A program made the translations under genes and the position numbers. Below are positions 60,095 to 64,000 of a stretch of 64,000 bases of DNA, one piece after another (positions within the stretch are counted from its first letter, which is position 1; the number at the start of each line of letters is the position of its first letter). Source of the DNA: Endomychus coccineus (taxonomy: Eukaryota; Arthropoda; Insecta; Coleoptera; Endomychidae); the NCBI GenBank assembly GCA_958510875.1, contig OY294068.1, positions 33,274,297-33,338,296 of the forward strand, written 5' to 3'. The notes under the pieces are model-generated. The model saw only the letters and a list, made by a program, of their open reading frames with translations, was not told where the DNA came from and did no database searches.

Positions 60095-61306
60095 ATGGTT
60101 GTTGCCGTTAAAGTATTCAAAAAGACAACTCCTAATGGTAAAGTTACGGTCTACCTTAGTAAACGCGACTTCATAGACCACTTAGACAGAACCGATCCAA
60201 TCGATGGGGTGGTCGTCGTCGACGATGGATACTTGCAAGGAAGGAAGTTATACGGTCAACTCATTACCACATACCGTTATGGTAGGGAAGAGGATGAGGT
60301 CATGGGCCTCAAATTCAGCAAGGAGATGGTTCTCACAAACGAACAGCTAATTCCAGAGAAGAAGGGCGTGGAAAAGCAAAATTTTACCGCTGTACAGGAA
60401 AAACTCCTCAAGAAAATGGGACCGAACGCTTTTCCATTCATATTTACCTTCCCTGAAATGTCCCCGTCTTCTGTAACATTACAACCTGGAGAGGATGACA
60501 GAGGCAAACTCTTGGGAGTTGAATATTACGTCAAGTGTTTTGTAGGATCCAACGAAGATGAAAGAGGTCACAAACGAAGTACCGTCACCTTGGCAATCAA
60601 GAAGTTGCAATATGCTCCGCTGATCCGAGAAGCTCATCGTCTTCCAAGTTCTCTGGTTTCCAAAGGCTTCACGTTTTCTACTGGGAAAATCAATCTGGAA
60701 GTCACTCTCGATAGAGATATCTACTATCACGGCGAAAAGATCGGCGCTAACGTAATGATAAGCAACCATTCGAGGAAGACGGTGCGAAACATCAAGGCAT
60801 TCATTGTTCAACACTGCGAGGTAACCATGGTGAACGCCCAATTCTCCAAGTATGTGGCCAGCCTTGAAACTAGAGAGGGTTGCCCGATTACCCCTGGAGC
60901 CAGTTTCACCAAAGTGGTTTATCTGATTCCATTGGCATCAAGCAACAAAGATCGTAGAGGGGTGGCTCTTGATGGAAGATTGAAAGATGATGATGTAAAT
61001 TTGGCCAGTTCAACCTTGGTACCTGAAGGGAAATGCCCAATCGACGCCATTGGTATCGTGATTTCGTATTCTTTGAGAGTGAAACTGAATTGCGGCACTC
61101 TTGGTGGGGAGTTGACGACCGATGTGCCTTTCAAACTGTTGAACCCAGCACCCGGGACCATCGATAAAGAAAAAGCGAAAACCTTGAAGAAAATGAGGTC
61201 CATGGAAAAGGCACGATATGAAAAGAGTTATTCTAATGATGACGAGGACAACATAATATTTGAAGATTTCGCAAGATTCAGAATGAGCCGTGATGAAGTT
61301 GAATAA
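60095..61306 (+). CDS. Arr2: Visual arrestin (insect Arr2/phosrestin-1 type), intronless
   Basis: A complete 403-aa arrestin in one open frame, from ATG 60095 to the stop at 61306. It is collinear with Drosophila Arr2 (401 aa) from MVVAVKVFKKTTPNGKVTVY to the tail. The N-domain has YLSKRDFIDH and TYRYGREEDEVMGLKFSKE. The hinge and C-domain carry HKRSTVTLAIKKLQYAP, LPSSLVSKGFTFS and ITPGASFTKVVYLIPLA. Ser369 in KKMRSMEK sits where the light-dependent CaMKII site of fly Arr2 lies. The tail NIIFEDFARFRM holds the FxxFxxxR adaptor-binding motif (Phe389, Phe392, Arg396), and no clathrin box is seen. Such proteins bind phosphorylated rhodopsin in photoreceptors and stop signalling. The lack of introns is unusual and suggests either lineage intron loss or a retrocopy. 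Likely polyadenylation signals AATAAA lie at 61351 and 61639. Confidence 0.93.
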   Translation: MVVAVKVFKKTTPNGKVTVYLSKRDFIDHLDRTDPIDGVVVVDDGYLQGRKLYGQLITTYRYGREEDEVMGLKFSKEMVLTNEQLIPEKKGVEKQNFTAVQEKLLKKMGPNAFPFIFTFPEMSPSSVTLQPGEDDRGKLLGVEYYVKCFVGSNEDERGHKRSTVTLAIKKLQYAPLIREAHRLPSSLVSKGFTFSTGKINLEVTLDRDIYYHGEKIGANVMISNHSRKTVRNIKAFIVQHCEVTMVNAQFSKYVASLETREGCPITPGASFTKVVYLIPLASSNKDRRGVALDGRLKDDDVNLASSTLVPEGKCPIDAIGIVISYSLRVKLNCGTLGGELTTDVPFKLLNPAPGTIDKEKAKTLKKMRSMEKARYEKSYSNDDEDNIIFEDFARFRMSRDEVE

Positions 61307-62159
61307 GGTACTCAAATTTTAACAACATGTAAACATGACCGGTTCAATGAAATAAAAAATTTTAACAAAAAAAACTGAAAAATTATGAAACCTACCTAGC
61401 TACTTAGGTATATAAAGAATGTTATCAATGAAAGAATTACGTAATTATTTTGGAAATTCTGTCAGAAGTGGTTATTTTCGTTTTATCTTGTATCATTTAA
61501 CTTCAAGTGAAGCGCTTATTGCTTATATGCAATATAAAATATAATTATGTATAATTATGACATTTTGTTGTAGTAAACATATAGCAATTATAGTACGCTA
61601 ATTTTAGTCTACATAAATAGATATTTTCTTTCTGTATGAATAAAGTAAAATTATCGAGCAATATTGCGTTTTATTATTTATAACCCAATAAAAATGATGA
61701 TTGTCACCATTCGATCATCCATCCTTTTATCAAAATAACAAACAAGGCAGTTATGTAATAGTATGATAGAATAATATTTTCTGAATCAGTCTGATTTCAT
61801 TTCTACAGTTCAAAGAATGTTATGAAATATATATAAATGTAAAAATGCATCAGAATAAAATAAACCTGGTTGAATTCTATCTCTTTCTCTTGCATTATCT
61901 TTTGATGACAATTTGTGTTCAACGAAATTACGGGCTTAATTACTTAATTATCTAGAAAATATATTATTAAAAACTAATCATGAACTAATCATGAACTGTG
62001 GAAAATTCAGAAGCGTAATATTGATGTAATATCTTATATAAGTTGTATTTTAGCAAAATCACCGACGTTTTTACTATATCCTTGGTAATTATGAATCGTT
62101 TCAACTCCTATGATTATCTAATCGATTTTTAAATTTGAAAAAATTGAAACTTCGTCGGT
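61307..62159 (+). other. Arrestin 3' region, otherwise empty
   Basis: AATAAA at 61351-61356 (45 bases past the stop) and 61639-61644. AT-rich after that. Confidence 0.5.
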
Positions 62160-63210
62160 TCCTGCAGTGGCATCCGTTCTTGGCTATTTTGATTGGCGTT
62201 ATTATTATTTAAAAAATTTTTTTGGGTTTCCTGAATTTGATATAAATCACGGATCATTTCTTGATGGAAACAATCATTCGATATATTATCAACTTTATAG
62301 AAAATATTCTAGATACTTACTTAGATTTATGCCCAATTTATTAAAAAAAAAATGAATTCAAGTCCCGATAATTTAGCTGGTAAAGTTGGCTATTTGGAGT
62401 ACGTTATTCTTGGTTGCCATTTGAACAATGCTAATTTCAATAATATCTTCTTGAATTTGATGTGTATTTACGAATCATTTCCTAATGAAAATATTCGATA
62501 TATTAACTTTAAAAATTCTAGAATTTAGACCTTTACTTTTTAACTACGTGGAAAGTAATTCAAGTTGAATAGTAACATTTCATTAAAACGCAAATTATTA
62601 TAAAAAATATATGAACAAACGATTTATGCCCAGTTTGAAAAAAAAATTATTTAAGGCCTGATAATTTAACTGGTGAAGTTGGCTTTTTGGAGCACGTTAT
62701 TCTTGGTTGCCATTTGAATAATGTTAATTTCAATAATATCTTCTTGAATTTAATGTAAAGTTACGAATTATTTCCTGATGAAAACATTCGATATATTAAC
62801 TTTTTAAAAAATTTTTTACCTCTACTCTTTAGCTAGGTGGAAATTAATTCATGTTGAATGGTAAAATTTCATTAAAACACAAATTATTATGAAAAATATA
62901 TGAACAAACGATTTATGTCCAGTTTGAAAAAAATTTAATTTAAGGCCTGATAATTTAGCTGGTCAAGTTGGCTCTTTGGAGCACGTTATTCTTGGTTGCC
63001 ATTTGAACAATGTTAATTTCAATAATATCTTCTTCAATTTAATGTAAATTTACGAATCATTCCCTGATAAAAAGATTCGATATATCAACTTTATTAAAAA
63101 TTCTATAGTTTTGACTTTTACTCTTCAACTACGTGGAACTTAATTCAAGTTGAATGGTAAAACTTTATCAAAACAAAAATTATTATAAAAAATATATGAA
63201 CAATTGGTTC
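62160..63210. repeat. Tandem array, about 290-base unit, nearly four copies
   Basis: The landmark CTGGT(A/G/C)AAGTTGGCT begins copies at about 62377, 62670 and 62959 (spacing 293 and 289), each followed by TTCTTGGTTGCCATTTGAA and CAATAATATCTTCTT. A more diverged partial copy precedes them (62160-62376), and the last ends near 63210. The open frame at 62167-62355 is within the repeat and not a gene. Confidence 0.85.
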
Positions 63211-64000
63211 ATCGTAGAGTGGCACCAACAGAATTAATTATTATTGTTTATAACTTATTCAGCAAACGCGTCACTGTGTGGTGACACTAAAGGGATCTTT
63301 AATTATGTCAAGTAACAAATACAAACAACGTAAGTCTTGGTAATATTTAATCTCAAATATCACAAGTAAAATAACTCAATGAAAAATGAATGTGAGGTAT
63401 ATGCTATTATATTGATTTTGTAATTTATAGAGGAGATTGAAAGGGCAATTAGTGTGGGACTGACATAAACAATAAACTTTTGACGAAAACCCAATATAAC
63501 AAAAATGACAGTGGTTTAAAGTCCTTAAATCCTACCTACGAATTACCGCTAATTGAATTGGTTTTATATTGAGAATTGTTTCTAAAGAAATAAGATTTCT
63601 ATGAACCTTTGGAAACCATATTAAAGTCGGATAATGCAATTCCCTGAAATGTGAGTTTGATAGTAACATATTTCTTATCAATAGAGTTACATACATTTTA
63701 ATGGCAACTTGCTTTCTATTTTCTTCAACATTCAGCGACTCTCAACAGAAAAATTGCGATGGAATAATTTTCATTTTACATTTTTTTTATAGTTTCTTGA
63801 ACTAAATAATAGTATGGCCCCAATACAACAACAACAATACGAAAACTGCTGATAATTAATTCAACTTTTGTTAGGATGTAACTGTACCTATAATTATTGA
63901 CGCTTTCGTGAAAAGTTCATTATGAAACTGGTTTATTTTGAGCCCATTATTCTCCTCCGTACGTTACAAATATTAATTTTATTCGTAAGATTGGAACATT
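63211..64000. other. No gene visible
   Basis: AT-rich, with no IDS exon on minus and no recognised repeat. Confidence 0.45.

Noticed and set aside
60277..61315. Several minus-strand open frames
   Set aside because: Antisense shadows of the arrestin coding sequence.
62167..62355. 62-codon plus-strand open frame
   Set aside because: Part of the tandem repeat; the frame is not kept in the other copies.
1..64000. CRISPR arrays, bacterial operons, tRNA or rRNA genes
   Set aside because: None seen; all content fits an animal nuclear genome. I could not run a tRNA covariance search.

Overview
This window is animal nuclear DNA, almost certainly from an insect. It is AT-rich, has split genes with GT-AG introns, carries an insect-type visual arrestin, and is packed with Penelope-like, non-LTR, hAT, P-like and mariner debris plus long foldback elements. 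A beetle is my best guess because duplicated FPPS-like genes are known there, but hemipterans also fit and the sequence does not settle it.

The main genic content is a minus-strand cluster of short-chain isoprenyl diphosphate synthase (IDS, farnesyl-diphosphate-synthase-like) genes. Four loci are represented. IDS-D (left edge) shows only exon 2 (91-370). IDS-A has exon 3 (12733-13170) and exon 4 (8261-8593). IDS-B is complete as four coding exons (40801-40982, 39077-39359, 35809-36246, 32868-33203), giving 412 aa with a putative mitochondrial presequence. IDS-C has exon 3 (57486-57923) and exon 4 (53965-54300). Exon 3 is exactly 438 bp in A, B and C, and all exon 2/3 and 3/4 junctions are phase 0, so 3' exon pairs are interchangeable in frame. 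No exon 1 or exon 2 was found for A, and none for C before the right edge.

IDS-B and IDS-C keep the Phe-Phe pair before the first Asp-rich motif. IDS-A has Cys-Ser there, Asn for the first Asp of the second Asp-rich motif, and Gln for the second Arg of TRRG. It is the best candidate for an enzyme of changed product length or a terpene-synthase-like activity. The exon 2 region was duplicated about 39 kb apart (1-1301 and 38987-40238).

The only other intact gene is an intronless 403-aa visual arrestin on the plus strand (60095-61306), downstream of which lies a tandem repeat of about 290 bp (62160-63210).

The rest is mobile DNA. There are Penelope-like elements with GIY-YIG endonuclease and hammerhead-ribozyme-like terminal repeats (8936-10150, 13240-14291, 14340-15200, 36870-37960, 41490-42480, and a short derivative at 34717-35092). 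There are hAT copies (1302-2961, 20337-22447, 25357-26477, 50064-52300), a P-type transposase fragment (24668-25254), a THAP-bearing short element with a perfect 8-bp target duplication (47837-48452), a mariner nested inside a foldback element (15268-19393), a foldback element with tandem repeats in both arms (30600-32535), several decayed non-LTR reverse transcriptases, and an LTR-retroelement integrase fragment.
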